This document shows positions 43,829-58,393 of a stretch of 64,000 nucleotides of DNA, one piece after another. Below the pieces are notes generated by a model. The model saw nothing but the letters and a program-made list of their open reading frames with translations, was not told the origin of the DNA and searched no databases. Within the stretch, counting starts at the first letter, position 1. Each line of letters starts with the position of its first letter. Source of the DNA: Streptomyces daqingensis (GTDB taxonomy: Bacteria; Actinomycetota; Actinomycetes; Streptomycetales; Streptomycetaceae). A program made the translations under genes and the position numbers. The stretch is from the NCBI RefSeq assembly GCF_014645895.1, contig NZ_BMMP01000007.1, positions 124,001 to 188,000 of the forward strand. The letters are read 5' to 3'.

Positions 43829-44257
43829 ATGCATGATGACGACATGCCCCAGGACTCATCGAATCCCCTCGTCGAAGCGGGCTGGCAGGCCGTACGTGAC
43901 GACGGGCGCGTACGCGACGAACTGCTGGAGGCCGCTTACGGCGAGCCGCGTCTGCGGCAGCTCTTCCCCTGGACAGGAATGGGCGAGCTTCACTTCAGCC
44001 GCTGCACCGAGCCGCGATGGACCTGGGACATCCCCTACATCGCCCCCGGTGCCCAGGGCACCTACTGGGTTTCCGGGCCCCTCCGATCCGAGTGTGTAGG
44101 ACGGGCAGCCACAGTGCGTGAAGCCATCGCTCTGGTGGTCGACCGGCTGCCACGTGACTGCGGCCCCGCCTTCATGGGCACCCCTGAAGAACTCGCCGCT
44201 CACGAGGCCCAGCAGCCGGATCAACGCAACGGCGACGCCCCGGCACAGAGCGGCTGA
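43829..44257 (+). CDS. DUF6193-family protein
   Basis: The 142-residue product includes LVEAGWQAVRDDGRVRDELLEAAYGEPRLRQLFPW split over a helical N-terminal part, then LHFSRCTEPRWTWDIPYIAP, TYWVSGPLRSECVGRAATVR and EAIALVVDRLPRD. This matches the actinobacterial DUF6193 proteins, often labelled natural-product biosynthesis proteins on weak grounds; immunity-like roles are also possible. ATG at 43829 or 43844 could be the start; neither has a clear ribosome site. Confidence 0.7.
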   Translation: MHDDDMPQDSSNPLVEAGWQAVRDDGRVRDELLEAAYGEPRLRQLFPWTGMGELHFSRCTEPRWTWDIPYIAPGAQGTYWVSGPLRSECVGRAATVREAIALVVDRLPRDCGPAFMGTPEELAAHEAQQPDQRNGDAPAQSG

Positions 44258-44271
44258 TGCCCCGTAGATGC

Positions 44272-44307
44272 CGAAGACCCCCAGCCGGTAGCGGCTGGGG
44301 GTCTTCG
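44272..44307. terminator. Perfect 16-bp terminator between DUF6193 gene and tRNA-Ile
   Basis: CGAAGACCCCCAGCCG (44272-44287), loop GTAG, then its exact complement (44292-44307). It sits between convergent units, the DUF6193 gene and tRNA-Ile, and can stop both. Confidence 0.88.
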
Positions 44308-44313
44308 CGCTGG

Positions 44314-44387
44314 TGGGGCTAGGAGGACTTGAACCTCCGGCCTCATCCTTATCAGGGATGCGCTCTAACCATCTGAGCTATAGCCCC
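44314..44387 (-). tRNA. tRNA-Ile (GAT)
   Basis: The minus strand reads GGGGCTATAGCTCAGATGGT and folds as a 74-base tRNA. The anticodon loop CTGATAA gives GAT (isoleucine), the acceptor is GGGGCTA/TAGCCCC with discriminator A, and the T-loop is GGTTCAAGTCC. The next three bases (44311-44313) read CCA on this strand, so the 3' end may be encoded, unlike the two other tRNA genes here. Its place after gyrA-DUF3566 is conserved in actinobacteria. Confidence 0.97.
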
Positions 44388-44457
44388 GCGCTGCACCGAA
44401 AGATTAGCGCACTTCCATCCGTGGCCCCAAATCGGTTCCGGGGGACTCACCAGGGCC

Positions 44458-45282
44458 CTATTCGTCCTCGGCGAGGGTGATCTCGACGCCCCCGACGAAG
44501 CCGGCGGAGATGTTGTAGATGAAGGCACCCAGCGTCGCCAGAGCCGTCGCCAGCACCACGTCTATCGCCGCGATCACCGACGTGAACAGCAGCACCCTCG
44601 GCAGCGACAGGAACGACTCGAGGTCGAACCCGCCCTCGCCCGACTCCGTGGCCTGGCTGAGCGTGCCGCCGATCGCGGAGAAGACGCCCATGGCGTTCAT
44701 GACCATCCACAGCACGCTCACCGCCACGATCGTGCACACGCCCAGCGCGATCGAGAGCAGGAAGCTCACCTTCATCACCGACCAGGGGTCGGTCTTGGCG
44801 ACCCGCAGCCGCGCCTTGCGGGTACGCGGCACCGTCCGGGCGCCCGTACGGGGCCGTCGCACCGCGTCCCCTCCAGACCCCGCGGCAGAGGCCGGACCGT
44901 GGCCTTGGCCCCCGCCCGGCGCCGCCACCGGATGTTCGCCCGCCGCACCGGCGCCCGGAGCCGCCGGTCCCGCGTCGTACCCGGCACCCGCCTGCCCCGG
45001 CATGCCCGCCAGGTGCAGCGGCTCGTGCGGCTCGGAGAGGCGGGGTGAGACGGACGGCCCCACCTGGCCCGCGCCCTGACCGCCCACAGGCCCGGCGGCC
45101 CCCGCCGTCGGCGGGGTCACCGGCGGAGCCGGGTACGCCTGCGGAGGGCGATGCGGCTCCGGCTGCGGCAGCGGCTGGGCCTGGGGCTGCGGTTGCGGCT
45201 GTGCCTGCGGCTGCACAGGCCCAGCCTCCTGCTGCCCCTCGGCTCCTTGCTGCGTACGCGGCTGTGGCTGGGCACCACTCAC
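44458..45282 (-). CDS. DUF3566-domain membrane protein
   Basis: The 274-residue product has a Gln/Pro/Gly-rich cytoplasmic N-terminal half (about 1-155) followed by the DUF3566 domain: KTDPWSVMKVSFLLSIALGV, a second helix region around LLFTSVIAAIDVVLATALAT, and IYNISAGFVGGVEITLAEDE at the end. It is invariably next to gyrA in actinobacteria; the function is unknown. It starts 3 bases after the gyrA stop, so is co-transcribed with it. Confidence 0.92.
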   Translation of the reverse strand: MSGAQPQPRTQQGAEGQQEAGPVQPQAQPQPQPQAQPLPQPEPHRPPQAYPAPPVTPPTAGAAGPVGGQGAGQVGPSVSPRLSEPHEPLHLAGMPGQAGAGYDAGPAAPGAGAAGEHPVAAPGGGQGHGPASAAGSGGDAVRRPRTGARTVPRTRKARLRVAKTDPWSVMKVSFLLSIALGVCTIVAVSVLWMVMNAMGVFSAIGGTLSQATESGEGGFDLESFLSLPRVLLFTSVIAAIDVVLATALATLGAFIYNISAGFVGGVEITLAEDE

Positions 45283-45285
45283 GCC

Positions 45286-47946
<2,661 letters not shown>

Positions 47947-48010
47947 TGCTCAGCTCAAGTCCTTCTGTGTGTGCGGCGCGCCGAACTCCACGGCGGTACG
48001 GCCGACCTGC

Positions 48011-50299
<2,289 letters not shown>

Positions 50300-50360
50300 T
50301 CACGGGGGCGCTCAGCGCTTCTGCCTGTCAACGCTCCATCACCGTGAGCGGCGTCACGAA

Positions 50361-50954
50361 TCACCCGTAGGTGTCACCCGGTCCCTTGCTCCCGGGAGCC
50401 CGCAGCCGGCCGCCCCGCGGAGCCCCCGTCTCCGGCCCGCGCACCTTCAGCAACAGGACCGTCCCCTGCCCCAGATCCTCGTTCAGACGGGCCACCAGCC
50501 TCGGAGCCAGCAGACGCAGCTGCGTCGCCCACGCCGTCGAATCACACCGGACCGTGAGCGTCCGCTCCTCCTCGTCGTACCGCTGGGGCTCGCAGTGCTG
50601 CGCCACCTCCGGGCCCACCAGCTGCGGCCACCGGCCCATCACACCGCCCACAGCCGCCGGAGCCTCCCAGCCCCGCTCCGTGATCAGACCGTTCACCGCC
50701 GCACCCAGAGGCACCGGATCCCGGCCGTCACGCCCCGACCCCGACCGCGGACCCCGACCGCGCCGCACATCCCGCTTCTGCTGCGCGGCCGCACCCCGGG
50801 CCCTCGCCGCCTCCTTGGCCGCCCGCAGCGCGACCCTCGCCAGGTCCACACCCGTCGCCTCCTGAGGCTGCGGACGGTCCGGCCCGGCCTCCGCCGCACC
50901 CTCCGCCGGCCCGGACGGCTCCCCCGGCGACGGCGGTGGGACGTCACCACTCAC
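50361..50954 (-). CDS. dciA: DciA-like protein (DUF721)
   Basis: The 197-residue product carries the DUF721/DciA core in its C-terminal half ([60 protein letters not shown]). DciA proteins help load the replicative helicase DnaB in bacteria without DnaC. The N-terminal 90 residues are Ala/Arg/Gly-rich and variable. Its GTG overlaps the recF stop by 4 bases, so it is coupled to recF, the usual actinobacterial arrangement. Confidence 0.9.
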   Translation of the reverse strand: MSGDVPPPSPGEPSGPAEGAAEAGPDRPQPQEATGVDLARVALRAAKEAARARGAAAQQKRDVRRGRGPRSGSGRDGRDPVPLGAAVNGLITERGWEAPAAVGGVMGRWPQLVGPEVAQHCEPQRYDEEERTLTVRCDSTAWATQLRLLAPRLVARLNEDLGQGTVLLLKVRGPETGAPRGGRLRAPGSKGPGDTYG

Positions 50955-52084
50955 AGCGGCGAGACCTCCCCCTCCGACACCGAGAAACGCGCCCCCTCCA
51001 GCACCGCCGGAACGTCCTCCCCGACGGCCGCCGTCACCAGAACCTGCTCACCCGGGGCCACCAGCTCCGCGAGCCGCGCCCGCCGCTTCACGTCGAGCTC
51101 CGCGAAGACGTCGTCCAGCACCAGCACCGGCTCGTTCCCCTCGCTCTTCAGCAGGTCGTACGACGCCAGCCGCAGCGCGAGCGCGAACGACCACGACTCC
51201 CCGTGGCTCGCGTACCCCTTCGCGGGAAGCTCCCCCAGCTTCAGCACCAGGTCGTCCCGGTGCGGTCCCGCCAGCGTCACACCCCGCTCGATCTCCGACC
51301 TGCGCCCCTCCTGGAGCGCCGACTTCAGCTGCTCGTACAGCTCCTCCCGGGACGCGGCCGCCTCACCGCCGCCACCCGACGAACCCTTGTACTCCAGCCC
51401 CACAGGGCCGCCCCCCGGCGCCAGGCACTCGTAGGCCTTGTCCGCCAGCGGCCGCAGCGCGGATATCAGCTGCAGCCGGTGGGCCAGCAACTCCGCCCCC
51501 ACCCGCGACAGATGCTCGTCCCACACGTCCAGCGTCGAAAGGTCCCCACCCGGCTTCCCGCCGTGCCGGCGGGCCATCGCCGCCGACTTCAGCAGCGAGT
51601 TCCGCTGCTTCAGCACCCGGTCGTAGTCCGAGCGCACACCCGCCAGCCGCGGCGACCGCGCCGTCATCAGCTCGTCCAGGAAACGGCGCCGCTCGCCCGG
51701 ATCGCCCTTCACCAGCGCCAGATCCTCCGGCGCGAAGAGCACAGTGCGCAGAATGCCCAGCACGTCCCGCGGCTTGACCTGCGACGACCTGTTGATCCGG
51801 GCCCTGTTCGCCTTCCCCGGATTCAGCTCCAGCTCCACGAGCTGCTGCCGCTCGCCCTGCCGCACCGCAGCCCGTACGACCGCACGCGGAGCCCCCATCC
51901 GCACCAGCGGCGCGTCCGACGACACCCGGTGGCTGCCCAGCGTGGCCAGATATCCGACGGCCTCGACGAGGTTCGTCTTGCCCTGGCCGTTCGGCCCCAC
52001 GAACGTCGTCACACCGGGCCCGAGAGACACCTCGGCCCGGACGTACGAGCGGAAGTCGGCCAGCGACAGATGCGTGACGTGCAT
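50951..52084 (-). CDS. recF: DNA replication and repair protein RecF
   Basis: The 377-residue SMC-like ATPase has Walker [16 protein letters not shown], a signature motif region ([17 protein letters not shown]) and Walker [15 protein letters not shown]. With RecO/RecR it loads RecA on gapped DNA. It starts [20 protein letters not shown]. It sits between gnd and dciA in the dnaN-side gene string. Confidence 0.95.
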   Translation of the reverse strand: MHVTHLSLADFRSYVRAEVSLGPGVTTFVGPNGQGKTNLVEAVGYLATLGSHRVSSDAPLVRMGAPRAVVRAAVRQGERQQLVELELNPGKANRARINRSSQVKPRDVLGILRTVLFAPEDLALVKGDPGERRRFLDELMTARSPRLAGVRSDYDRVLKQRNSLLKSAAMARRHGGKPGGDLSTLDVWDEHLSRVGAELLAHRLQLISALRPLADKAYECLAPGGGPVGLEYKGSSGGGGEAAASREELYEQLKSALQEGRRSEIERGVTLAGPHRDDLVLKLGELPAKGYASHGESWSFALALRLASYDLLKSEGNEPVLVLDDVFAELDVKRRARLAELVAPGEQVLVTAAVGEDVPAVLEGARFSVSEGEVSPL

Positions 52085-52093
52085 CGGGACCCG

Positions 52094-53026
52094 TCAGCCG
52101 CCCACCGGCGGAAGGACGTCCGCCCCCGGAGTGTCCCCGTCCACATGGTCGCCGGACGCCGTCACCGCATGGCCGCCGAACTGGTTGCGCAAGGCGGCGA
52201 CCATCTTCATCTGCGGCGAGTCCTTCTGCCGGGACGAGAAGCGGGCGAAGAGCGACGCGGTGATCGCGGGGAGCGGCACCGCGTGGTCGATCGCCGCGTC
52301 CACAGTCCACCTGCCCTCACCCGAATCGGCCGCGTAGCCCCGCAGTTCCTCCAGGTGCTCGTCCGAATCCAGCGCCTTGACGGCCAGATCCAGCAACCAC
52401 GAGCGGATGACTGTGCCCTCCTGCCAGGAGCGGAAGACCTCGCGCACGTCCGTCACCGCGTCCGCGGCTTCGAGCAGCTCCCAGCCCTCCGCGAAGGCCT
52501 GCATCATCGCGTACTCGATGCCGTTGTGGACCATCTTCGCGAAGTGGCCCGCACCGACCCGGCCGGCGTGGACCGAGCCGAACTCCCCCTCCGGCTTCAG
52601 CACGTCGAAGATCGGCTGCACCTTCGCGACGTCCTCGCTGGAGCCGCCGTACATCAGGGCGTAGCCGTTCTCCAGGCCCCAGATCCCGCCCGAGACACCG
52701 CAGTCGACGAAGCCCACGCCCTTGGCGCTCAGCTCCTCGGCATGCCGCTCGTCCTCCGTCCAGCGCGAGTTGCCGCCGTCCACGACGACGTCGCCGGGCG
52801 AGAGGAGCGAGGCCAGCTGATCGATGGTCGACTGGGTGGCCGCCCCCGCCGGGACCATCACCCACACCACACGGGGCGCCTCCAACCGCGTCACCAGCTC
52901 CTCGAGGCTGTGCACGTCGGCAAGCTCCGGGTCGCGGTCGTAGCCGATGACGGTGTGGCCTCCACGGCGGATGCGCTCGCGCATGTTCCCGCCCATCTTG
53001 CCGAGACCGATGAGACCGAGCTCCAT
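52094..53026 (-). CDS. gnd: 6-phosphogluconate dehydrogenase, decarboxylating (short type)
   Basis: The 310-residue product has the NAD(P) motif GLIGLGKMGGNM, VVDGGNSRW, CGVSGGIWGLENGYALMYGG and the catalytic Lys/Asn in HFAKMVHNGIEYAMMQAFAE. It is the short, probably NAD-preferring form. It oxidises 6-phosphogluconate to ribulose 5-phosphate. The ATG at 53026 follows AAGAAGGGGC; an upstream in-frame ATG is not needed. Location between dnaN and recF is the standard streptomycete arrangement. Confidence 0.94.
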   Translation of the reverse strand: MELGLIGLGKMGGNMRERIRRGGHTVIGYDRDPELADVHSLEELVTRLEAPRVVWVMVPAGAATQSTIDQLASLLSPGDVVVDGGNSRWTEDERHAEELSAKGVGFVDCGVSGGIWGLENGYALMYGGSSEDVAKVQPIFDVLKPEGEFGSVHAGRVGAGHFAKMVHNGIEYAMMQAFAEGWELLEAADAVTDVREVFRSWQEGTVIRSWLLDLAVKALDSDEHLEELRGYAADSGEGRWTVDAAIDHAVPLPAITASLFARFSSRQKDSPQMKMVAALRNQFGGHAVTASGDHVDGDTPGADVLPPVGG

Positions 53027-53218
53027 CAATGCCCCTTCTTTCACGATTCGTACCTGGCCCGACCCTACGCCCACGGGTTCGTGCACACCTGTGGGCTCCG
53101 GCCGCTCAGAAGTGGCCGGTCATGGGCCCTCCGGGCACTCGTGGAAGGCCCGGCGGCGCGGTACGGCGGCGCGCTATGGCCGTGAACGGGGGCGGGCAGC
53201 CGGGACGGTTCAGCCCGT

Positions 53219-54349
53219 TCAGCCCGAAAGGCGCACCGGCATGATCAGGTACTTGTACGCGTCGTCCGCCTCGACGTCCTTCGCCGGCTTCCCGCTCAGC
53301 AGCGCCGGCTTGGTCGAGGTCGTGAAGGACAGCTGCGCGACAGGGGAGTCGATGGCGCTCAGGCCCTCCAGGAGGAACCCCGGGTTGAAGGCGATCGAGA
53401 CGTCGTCGCCCTCCAGGTCGGCGTCCACACGTTCCACAGCCTGTGCATCGTCGCTGGAACCGGCCTCGAGCGTGAGCACACCCTGCTCGAAGCTCAGCCT
53501 GACCGGGGTGTTCCGCTCCGCGACAAGGGCGACGCGCTTGACGGCCTCGACGAACGGCGCGGTCTCGATGACGGCGACGGAGTTGAACTCCGTGGGGAAC
53601 AGCGTGCGGTACTTGGGCAGGTCGCCCTCCAGCAGCCGCGTCGTCGTACGCCTGCCGGCGCCCTCGAAACCGATCAGCCCCTCGCCCGCGCCGGAACCCG
53701 CCAGAGCCAGCGACACGCTGTCCCCGCTGCTCAGCGACTTGGCCGTCTCCAGCAGCGTCTTCGCCGGGACCAGCGCGACGGACGACACGTCGGGCGTCTC
53801 CGGCTTCCACAGGAACTCCCGCACCGCGAAGCGGTACCGGTCCGTGGACGCCAGCGTGACGGTGTCGCCCTCGATCTCGATGCGGACGCCGGTGAGCACG
53901 GGAAGCGTGTCGTCGCGACCGGCGGCGATGGCCACCTGGGAGACGGCGGACGCGAAGACCTCGCCCGGCACCGTGCCGGTGGCGGTGGGCATCTCGGGCA
54001 GGGCCGGGTACTCCTCCACAGGCAGTGTGTGGAGTGTGAACCGCGAGGAGCCGCAGACGACCGTCGCCCGTACACCGTCTGTGGAGATCTCCACCGGGCG
54101 GTTGGGGAGCGAGCGGCAGATGTCGGCCAGCAGCCGGCCGGAGACGAGGACCGTGCCCTCCTCCTCGACCTCGCCCTCCACCGACACACGCGCCGACACC
54201 TCGTAGTCGAAGCCGGAGAGGCTCAGCGAGCTGTCCTCCGCCTTCAACAGCAGGCCGGCAAGGACAGGCTGGGGCGGACGGGCGGGGAGGCTCTTCGCCG
54301 CCCAGGCCACCGCCTCCGCCAGAACGTCGCGCTCTACCCGGATCTTCAC
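53219..54349 (-). CDS. dnaN: DNA polymerase III beta subunit (sliding clamp)
   Basis: The 376-residue clamp starts KIRVERDVLAEAVAWAAKSL at a GTG with AGGAGG upstream and ends YLIMPVRLSG. Three repeated domains are visible (for example LSGFDYEVSARVSVEGEVEE and FNPGFLLEGLSAID). It tethers the replicative polymerase to DNA. The 190-base gap to gnd has no gene. It is transcribed away from oriC. Confidence 0.97.
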   Translation of the reverse strand: MKIRVERDVLAEAVAWAAKSLPARPPQPVLAGLLLKAEDSSLSLSGFDYEVSARVSVEGEVEEEGTVLVSGRLLADICRSLPNRPVEISTDGVRATVVCGSSRFTLHTLPVEEYPALPEMPTATGTVPGEVFASAVSQVAIAAGRDDTLPVLTGVRIEIEGDTVTLASTDRYRFAVREFLWKPETPDVSSVALVPAKTLLETAKSLSSGDSVSLALAGSGAGEGLIGFEGAGRRTTTRLLEGDLPKYRTLFPTEFNSVAVIETAPFVEAVKRVALVAERNTPVRLSFEQGVLTLEAGSSDDAQAVERVDADLEGDDVSIAFNPGFLLEGLSAIDSPVAQLSFTTSTKPALLSGKPAKDVEADDAYKYLIMPVRLSG

Positions 54350-54486
54350 CTTCAGCCGCCTCCTGCTGTACCTGGCTGCTCGCCCCTGCTGCCTGTCGTC
54401 GGCTCGTCGCCGGGCACCAGTCTGACGCACACCGCTGACAGTCGGCGCAGGTGTGGGTCAAGTCGTTGCGGAGCGGGCGGGAGACG

Positions 54487-55100
54487 GCCCGAGCGAGTTG
54501 TGCACAACCCCAACTTCGAAACAGATTCCCCGCTTTATATAGGTGGTCGTAGTAGTAGGGCTTGTGGAAACCGTGGATAAGCCCGTTTCCGCAGCTCAGC
54601 ACCGAGATTTTGTCCACCGGGCCTGTGGGCGCAGCGGTGGAGTACTCAGGGGTATCTGTGGACGCGGGAAAGTTCTGCACACTCGATGCACAGGCAGAGG
54701 CGACTTGCCCACAGCAACAGGCGCTGGTTTCCCCATGTTTCCCACACCCCAAACAGGCGCTCTGGTGTGACGCCTTTCACTCGGACCAGTGAGCAGGCGA
54801 GTTGTGTTGCCGAACAGTGGACAGCGCTGTGGAGAAGCCAGGTTCGGCTGGGGACAAGACGGCTCCGGCTGTGGGCGGGCGGTGGACAGAGCAGCGTCGC
54901 GTCACGCGCGGCGGAGCCACTCCACATCCTGTGGATCCAGGTTGCGCACAAGTACACAGGCAGATGACCTCGGGAGACGGTCTCTTGACGAGGGGGTCTG
55001 TGGACGCGTTCGGGACAACTTCGTGAGCACACAGGGTGTGGACCCCTCTGATGCCCTCAAGCTGTGGACCATCGCGACCGCAGGCTGTGGATTCGAACAG
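54487..55100. other. oriC: Chromosomal replication origin oriC with many DnaA boxes
   Basis: The 817-base dnaN-dnaA gap has no gene and holds at least 14 DnaA-box-like 9-mers, mostly on the strand reading TGTGGAnnn: 54563, 54572 (CGTGGATAA), 54657, 54816, 54828, 54849, 54881, 54930, 54999, 55037, 55063 and 55086, with opposite ones at 54610 (TTGTCCACC) and 54705 (TTGCCCACA). GTTGTGCACAAC (54497-54508) is a perfect palindrome made of two overlapping boxes. CTTTATATAGG (54533 on) is the only clearly AT-rich patch and may be the dnaN promoter -10. This is the Streptomyces oriC layout. Confidence 0.93.
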
Positions 55101-55105
55101 CAAGA

Positions 55106-55134
55106 AGCCCTCCGGGAGTTGCTCCCGGAGGGCT
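55106..55134 (-). terminator. Terminator of dnaA
   Basis: AGCCCTCCGGGAG (55106-55118), loop TTG, then its exact complement (55122-55134), 32 bases beyond the dnaA stop. It shields oriC from dnaA transcription. Confidence 0.85.
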
Positions 55135-55166
55135 GAGGGCGGGCGCGGACGGCCCCGCTCAGGCAG

Positions 55167-57125
55167 TCAGGCGTTCTTGATGCGGTTCGTCAGCTCGGTG
55201 ACCTGGTTGTAGATGGAGCGGCGCTCGGCCATCAGCGCCCGGATCTTGCGGTCCGCGTGCATGACGGTCGTGTGGTCGCGGCCGCCGAACTGGCTGCCGA
55301 TCTTGGGGAGTGACAGATCGGTGAGCTCACGGCAGAGGTACATGGCGATCTGCCGTGCCGTGACGAGCACGCGGCTGCGGGAGGATCCGCACAGGTCGTC
55401 CACCGTGAGCCCGAAGTAGTCGGCGGTGGCCGCCATGATGGCCGGCGCCGTGATCTCCGGTGTGGCGTCCTCACCGCCGGGGATCAGGTCCTTCAGCACG
55501 ATCTCGGTCAGCCCCAGGTCGACGGGCTGCCGGTTGAGCGACGCGAAGGCCGTGACGCGGATCAGCGCGCCCTCGAGCTCCCGGATGTTGCGCGAGATCC
55601 GCGACGCGATGAACTCCAGGACTTCCGGCGGTGCGTTGAGCTGCTCCTGTACCGCCTTCTTCCGGAGGATCGCGATGCGCGTCTCCAGTTCCGGAGGCTG
55701 TACGTCCGTGATGAGACCCCACTCGAAGCGGTTGCGCAGCCTGTCCTCCAGGGTGACGAGGGCCTTCGGCGGCCGGTCGCTGGAGAGCACGATCTGCTTG
55801 TTCGCGTTGTGCAGGGTGTTGAAGGTGTGGAAGAACTCCTCCTGCGTCGACTCCTTGTCGGCGAGGAACTGGATGTCGTCCACCAGCAGGATGTCCATGT
55901 CGCGGTAGCGCTTGCGGAACGCGTCCGCCTTGCCGTCGCGGATGGAGTTGATGAACTCGTTGGTGAACTCCTCCGAGCTGACGTAGCGCACCCGCGTCCC
56001 CGGATAGAGGCTGCGCGCGTAGTGCCCGATCGCATGCAGCAGGTGCGTCTTGCCCAGCCCGGACTCCCCGTAGATGAAGAGCGGGTTGTACGCCTTCGCC
56101 GGCGCCTCTGCCACAGCGACGGCCGCGGCGTGCGCGAACCGGTTCGAGGCACCGATCACGAAGGTGTCGAAGAGGTACTTCGGGTTCAGCCGCGCCGTGG
56201 GCTCCCCCGGCCCCGTCGCCGGAGCGGGCTGCGCCGCGAGCGGACCGGGCGCACCGCTGGGGGCGGGCAGCTGGGAAGGACCGTCGTAGCGGGGGGCGGG
56301 AGGCTGGCCCTGCGGCGGCACCTGCGGCTGGGGGTGGCGCTGCTGGTGCTGCTGATGCTGTTCGTACGACTCGTAGGGTGCCTGCGGATGCTCGTACTGC
56401 TGCGCATGGCCGGGACCGCGCTGGTCGTAGTGCTGGTCGTACGTCTGCTGCTGGTGCGGCTGCTGCGATTGCTGGTGGTGCCGCGGTTGCTGGTGCTGGT
56501 GCGGCGGCGGGTACTGGTCGCGCTCGGGCTGCGGCCAGGCGCCGGGCTGCCGGGGCGACTGCGGGTAGTCCGGGTACGCGGGCCGCGGGCTGGGCAGCTC
56601 CGGGCTCGGGTAGTTGTCGTACCGGCCGCTGTCGTAGCCGCCGTGCTGCTGTTCGTACCGTCCGCTGTCGTAGCCGTTGCCGTTCCCGTCCTGCTGGCCG
56701 TGCTGACCACGCTGCTGATGCTGGCCCGGAGTGTGCTGTCCGGGACCGTGCTGGCTGGGACCGTGCTGCGACGGCAGGGAGGGGGCGGACGGCTGCGTCT
56801 CGGACAGCGACGGGGAGTCCGGAGTCTGCTCCGGAGCGGAGGGTGCGGGGTCCTGGCTGGGGCCGGTGACCGTGATCGCGAGCCGGATGGGCTGCTGGCA
56901 CTCGCGGCTGAGAGCATCACTGATCATCGGTGCGAGACGGCCTTCGAGGACGCCCTTCGCGTATTCGTTCGGCACGCCGAGGAGCGCGGTGCCCGAGACG
57001 AGCACGAGCGGCTGGCAGTCGCGGAGCCAGCGCTGGTCCTTGGCCTCGACTCCCTGACCCTCCGAGAGGAGTTGCTCCAGAACGCGCGGCCACACTGCGG
57101 CAAGATCGGCAGGCAGGTCAGCCAC
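55167..57125 (-). CDS. dnaA: Chromosomal replication initiator DnaA
   Basis: The 652-residue initiator has domain I (about 1-90, [20 protein letters not shown]), a very long Gln/His/Pro/Tyr-rich linker (about 95-310) as in streptomycetes, an AAA+ domain with Walker [17 protein letters not shown] and Walker [16 protein letters not shown], and domain IV with the DNA-binding motif [23 protein letters not shown] at 57125 (ADLPADLAA) is preferred over one 6 codons upstream. It is transcribed towards oriC and presumably autoregulated through a DnaA box at 57264. Confidence 0.97.
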   Translation of the reverse strand: MADLPADLAAVWPRVLEQLLSEGQGVEAKDQRWLRDCQPLVLVSGTALLGVPNEYAKGVLEGRLAPMISDALSRECQQPIRLAITVTGPSQDPAPSAPEQTPDSPSLSETQPSAPSLPSQHGPSQHGPGQHTPGQHQQRGQHGQQDGNGNGYDSGRYEQQHGGYDSGRYDNYPSPELPSPRPAYPDYPQSPRQPGAWPQPERDQYPPPHQHQQPRHHQQSQQPHQQQTYDQHYDQRGPGHAQQYEHPQAPYESYEQHQQHQQRHPQPQVPPQGQPPAPRYDGPSQLPAPSGAPGPLAAQPAPATGPGEPTARLNPKYLFDTFVIGASNRFAHAAAVAVAEAPAKAYNPLFIYGESGLGKTHLLHAIGHYARSLYPGTRVRYVSSEEFTNEFINSIRDGKADAFRKRYRDMDILLVDDIQFLADKESTQEEFFHTFNTLHNANKQIVLSSDRPPKALVTLEDRLRNRFEWGLITDVQPPELETRIAILRKKAVQEQLNAPPEVLEFIASRISRNIRELEGALIRVTAFASLNRQPVDLGLTEIVLKDLIPGGEDATPEITAPAIMAATADYFGLTVDDLCGSSRSRVLVTARQIAMYLCRELTDLSLPKIGSQFGGRDHTTVMHADRKIRALMAERRSIYNQVTELTNRIKNA

Positions 57126-57566
57126 GGGGCACGCTTCTCTCACTCGCTGGATGTGGTGGTTCGGTGACGCCGGCCGGATCCCGCGAATGTGCAGTTCTGG
57201 GTCGGTCGGGAGGGATGGGAGGTTCAGTCACGGTAGTCAGGCCGACGTGCCCCGTTCAAGTCGTTGTCCACAGGCTGTGCACGACGGGCCTCCACCCCCG
57301 CGGGCAAGCCGATCGGCGGGCTCACCGGCGGTTTGACCGAATGGCGTAGCCGCGCGTACCGTAACGAGGTCGAGTTGTCGACGGCTGCTGCCGCCTGCCT
57401 CCGATGGGCAAGATCCAAGAGATTTTTGCGGATCATGAAGCGGAGCACACTCGAGCGTTGCGAGCTACTCGTGGGCGCACGGTGACAGCTTGTCGATGCC
57501 ATACGCGACACACGTCCATGTTCTCGCGGCCGCCCGCGGGACACGAAGCATTCCTGGAGCCCCCGA
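57126..57566. promoter_or_regulatory. Divergent dnaA/rpmH promoter region with a perfect DnaA box
   Basis: This 440-base gene-free region contains TTGTCCACA at 57264-57272, the exact Streptomyces-preferred DnaA box, 139 bases before the dnaA start; this fits autorepression of dnaA. The right half is AT-richer (around 57411-57435) and should hold the rpmH promoter, but I cannot fix the boxes. Confidence 0.6.
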
Positions 57567-57704
57567 GTGAGCAAGCGCACCTTCCAGCCGAACAACCGTC
57601 GTCGCGCGAAGACCCACGGCTTCCGGCTGCGCATGCGTACCCGTGCCGGCCGCGCGATTGTTGCGAACCGCCGCAGCAAGGGCCGCAGCCGCCTGTCGGC
57701 CTGA
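57567..57704 (+). CDS. rpmH: 50S ribosomal protein L34
   Basis: The 45-residue protein reads [44 protein letters not shown], an unmistakable bacterial L34. The GTG follows GGAG at a 7-base gap. It is the first gene of the rpmH-rnpA-yidD-yidC-jag-rsmG string. Confidence 0.98.
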   Translation: MSKRTFQPNNRRRAKTHGFRLRMRTRAGRAIVANRRSKGRSRLSA

Positions 57705-57728
57705 GCGCGTCACCCACAGGTCCATGCC

Positions 57729-58106
57729 GTGCTGCCTACCGAGAACCGGCTGAGGCGGCGCGAGGACTTCGCGGCCGCGGTACGCAGAGGACGCCGGGCG
57801 GGTCGCCCGCTCCTGGTCGTACACCTGCGCAGCAACAGCAGCTCAACGGACCCGCACGGAGCGGGGGGAGAAGCTCCCCCCGCGCGTGCGGGTTTCGTCG
57901 TCAGCAAGGCGGTCGGCAACGCCGTGGTGCGCAACCGCGTCAAGCGGCGCCTGCGGCATCTGATGCGGGAGCGTCTGACCCGGTTGCCCGCAGGTAGCCT
58001 GGTTGTCGTACGGGCGCTGCCGGGCGCGGGCGAGGCCGTCCACGAGGAGCTGGTGCGCGACCTGGAGGCCGCCTTGGGGCGGCTGCTTGGAGGGCCTTCG
58101 TCATGA
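57729..58106 (+). CDS. rnpA: Ribonuclease P protein component
   Basis: The 125-residue product has the RnpA core: [20 protein letters not shown], then [20 protein letters not shown] with the RNR motif, and LRHLMRERL. It assists the RNase P RNA in trimming tRNA 5' ends. It lies 24 bases after rpmH and overlaps yidD by 4 bases. An insert ([18 protein letters not shown]) lies between strands, a common streptomycete feature. Confidence 0.96.
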   Translation: MLPTENRLRRREDFAAAVRRGRRAGRPLLVVHLRSNSSSTDPHGAGGEAPPARAGFVVSKAVGNAVVRNRVKRRLRHLMRERLTRLPAGSLVVVRALPGAGEAVHEELVRDLEAALGRLLGGPSS

Positions 58107-58393
58107 AGTACCCGCTGCTGTGGCTGATCAAGCTGTACCAGTGGACCATCAGCCCGTTGCTCGGGCCGGTGTGCCGCTACTACCCGTCGTGCTCGCACTA
58201 CGGCTACACCGCCATCGGGCGGCACGGGGCTGTGAAGGGGACGGCACTGACGGCCTGGCGCATCCTGCGCTGCAATCCGTGGTCGCCCGGTGGTGTCGAC
58301 CACGTACCCGCCCGGAAGCACCCGGTCTGGCACCAGCGGTTGCGTGACCGCCGGCAGCATCACCGGACCCCGTCCAACGCCCAAGGAGCCTGA
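58103..58393 (+). CDS. yidD: Membrane protein insertion efficiency factor YidD
   Basis: The 96-residue product has the YidD signature [38 protein letters not shown], and the Cys in [17 protein letters not shown]. It assists YidC in inserting membrane proteins at the inner face. It overlaps both rnpA (ATGA) and yidC (last base), so the three are tightly coupled. Confidence 0.95.
   Translation: MKYPLLWLIKLYQWTISPLLGPVCRYYPSCSHYGYTAIGRHGAVKGTALTAWRILRCNPWSPGGVDHVPARKHPVWHQRLRDRRQHHRTPSNAQGA

Noticed and set aside
50936..53185. A long plus-strand open frame across recF and gnd
   Set aside because: Arg/His/Pro-rich translation with no motif, running opposite two clear genes.
56190..56920. Repetitive sequence that might be a CRISPR array or tandem repeat
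   Set aside because: It encodes the Gln/His/Pro-rich DnaA linker; repeats are irregular codon runs, with no spacers or constant repeat unit. No CRISPR array was seen anywhere in the window.
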